From contig CM069875.1 in NCBI GenBank assembly GCA_036172665.1, forward strand, positions 15,345,806 to 15,409,805: a stretch of DNA of 64,000 nucleotides, read 5' to 3'. This document shows positions 62,651 through 64,000 of the stretch, piece by piece. Position numbers and translations under genes: made by a program. The first letter of the stretch is position 1; every line of letters starts with the position of its first letter. This stretch comes from Prosopocoilus inquinatus. Taxonomy: Eukaryota; Arthropoda; Insecta; Coleoptera; Lucanidae. The notes under the pieces are model-generated. The model saw nothing but the letters and a program-made list of their open reading frames with translations. It was not told where the DNA came from and did no database searches.

Positions 62651-64000
62651 ATTTGACGTTTGGATGGACTCCAGTAAGTCTGATGTGACATACGACGTTT
62701 TCGGATGCAGCAGAAGCTGGAAATAGTTCTAAACGAAACAACACGTATTAGCGTTGTTCCTGTGATGTATCTAATCGATCCTTACTCATCTATCACCTTA
62801 TTTGACGTTTGAATGGACTCCAGTAACTCTGATGTGAGATACAAATTTCTCGGACGCAGCAGAAGCTGGAAATAGTTTTGAACGAAACAACACGTATTAG
62901 CGTTGTTCCTGTCATGTATCTAATCGATCCTTACTTATCTACTATGTTATTTGACGTTTCGATGGACTCCAGTAACTCTAATGTGAGATACGAAGTTCTC
63001 GGACGCAGCTGAAGCTGGAAATAGTTTTAAACGAAACAACACTTATTAGCGTTGTTCCTGTGATGTATCTAATCGATCCTTACTCATCTATCATGTTATT
63101 TTACGTTTGGATGGACTCCAGTAACTCTGATGTGAGATACAAAGTTTTTGGACGCAGCAGAAGCTGGAAATAGTTTTGAACGAAACAACACGTATTAGCG
63201 TTGTTCCTGTGATGTATCTAATCGATCCTTACTTATCTACTATATTATTTGACGTTTCGATGGACTCCAGTAACTCTAATGTGAGATACGAAGTTCTCGG
63301 ACGCAGCTGAAGCTGGAAATAGTTTTAAACGAAACAACACGTATTAGCGTTGTTCCTGTGATGTAACTAATCGATCCTTACTCATCCATCATGTTATTTG
63401 ACGTTTGGACGGACTCCAGTAACTCTGATGAGAGATACAAAGTTCTCGGACACAGTAGAAGCTGGAAATAGTTTTGAACGAAAAAACACGTATTAGCGTT
63501 GTTCCTGTGATGCCTCTAAACGATCCTTACTTATCTAACATGTTATTTGACGTTTGGATGGACTCCAGTAAGTCTGATGTGAGATACAAAGTTTTTGGAC
63601 GCAGCAGGAGCTGGAAATAGTTTTAAACGAGACAAGACGTATTAGCGTTGTTTATGTGCTGTATCTAATCGATCCTTACTCATCTATCATGTTATTTGGC
63701 GTTTCGATGTACTCCAGTAGCTCTGATGTGAGATACGACGTTTTCGGACGCAGCAGAAGCTGGAAATAGTTTTAAACGAAACAACACGCATTAGCGTTGT
63801 TCCTGTGATGTATCTAATCGATCCTTACTTATCTAACATGTTATTTGACGTTTCGATGGACTCAAGTAACTCTGATGTGAGATACGATGTTTTCGGACGC
63901 AGCAGAAGCTGGAAATAGTTTTAAACGAAACAACACGCATTAGCGATGTTCCTGTGATGTATCTAATCGATCCTTACTCATCTATCATGTTATTTTACGT
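62651..64000. repeat. Right end: return to transition and left-domain variants
   Basis: About nine monomers. The tatcacctta variant at 62791 matches 25845 (248 monomers apart after indel correction). The 63.0-63.64 kb part matches the 4-monomer block at 26 kb (gatgcctct at 63509). The last 230 bases (tcaagtaac, gatacgatg, ttttacg) match 21.87-22.09 kb. The array continues past the window, ending in a 47-bp partial monomer. Confidence 0.86.

Larger units (their letters stand above)
1..64000. repeat. 149-bp satellite array, 429 monomers, head to tail
   Basis: The window is entirely tandem copies of one 149-bp monomer, all in the same direction. Monomer starts (gtgatgtatct) fall at 1, 150, 299 and so on to 63954. 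The phase drift of +32 bases over 429 periods equals two 39-bp insertions minus 46 bases of small deletions, so the array can be followed without a gap. The consensus has 58 G+C of 149. Near-invariant pieces include cgatccttact, ggactccag, gatgtgagata, gacgcag, agctggaaatag and gttgttcctgtg. Variable sites include taatcg/taaacg, tcatct/ttatct/ttagct, tatcatg/taacatg/tactatg, ttggatgg/ttcgatgg, cagcagaag/cagctgaag/cagcaggag, ttttaaacg/ttttgaacg and acgtatt/acgcatt/acatatt. Most monomers carry a ClaI site (ATCGAT) at the same place. The monomer is about the length of one nucleosome core. A role in centromere or heterochromatin is inferred from this organisation alone; no chromosomal location is visible. 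Confidence 0.99.

Noticed and set aside
1..64000. CRISPR array
   Set aside because: The full 149 bp is repeated, with no alternation of a short constant repeat and unique spacers, and there are no cas genes.
1..64000. Tandem-repeat protein gene or selfish peptide array
   Set aside because: The 149-bp period is not a multiple of three and stops occur within about one to two monomers in the frames given, so no long product can be read. No open frame above 82 codons was found on either strand.
1..64000. Transposon insertions, tRNA or rRNA genes, telomeric repeats, microsatellites
   Set aside because: The phase accounting leaves no unexplained bases. The only extra sequence is the two 39-bp insertions, both made of monomer sequence.
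1..64000. Species or chromosome assignment
   Set aside because: I do not recognise the monomer as a named family. Array form and CpG content suggest a eukaryote, possibly an invertebrate, but sequence alone does not fix it.

Overview
The whole 64,000-base window is one uninterrupted satellite DNA array. A 149-bp monomer (about 39% G+C) is repeated head to tail in one orientation from the first base to the last. With the phase starting at gtgatgtatct, it begins at position 1 and the last monomer start is 63954. That is exactly 429 monomer periods plus 32 bases, and the 32 bases are fully explained by two 39-bp insertions (+78) and eighteen 1-3 bp deletions (-46) found by reading. A 47-bp partial monomer closes the window. 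I found no gene, RNA gene, transposon, low-complexity tract, inverted block or unique sequence. The longest open frames (61-82 codons) are chance read-through of mutated monomers.

The array points to a eukaryotic chromosome, most likely centromeric, pericentromeric or other constitutive heterochromatin. I cannot name the species. CpG is not depleted (8 per consensus monomer, observed/expected about 1.4). This fits a genome with little germline CpG methylation, such as many invertebrates, better than a heavily methylated vertebrate or plant, but it is not decisive.

Above the monomer there is deep, nested higher-order structure. Every long repeat distance I measured is a whole number of monomers once the small indels are subtracted: 2, 3, 4, 5, 7, 8, 11, 12, 13, 16, 19, 22, 23, 29, 30, 40, 42, 51, 52, 57, 58 and 85-87. 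Left domain (1 to about 22.47 kb): a mixed segment, two adjacent 23-monomer units with no difference seen by eye (3245-10098, each holding a 5-monomer duplication), an 8-monomer duplication (12318-14425), a 19-monomer-spaced duplication (14.4-18.8 kb) and a second copy of 10.5-13.1 kb at 19.15-21.6 kb. Transition (22.47-30.5 kb): new monomer variants, two copies of a 188-bp monomer carrying a 39-bp insertion, and 3- and 4-monomer duplications. Right domain (30.5-62.7 kb): a large unit of 40, 42 and 51 monomers in three successive copies, then a rearranged fourth copy with a 22-monomer duplication and an 11-monomer tandem duplication. The last 1.3 kb returns to variants seen at 25.8-27.4 and 21.9 kb.

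The array seems to evolve by in-register unequal exchange or conversion over block sizes from about 0.3 to 8.6 kb. Only one out-of-register join (the 39-bp insertion) is visible in 429 monomers.
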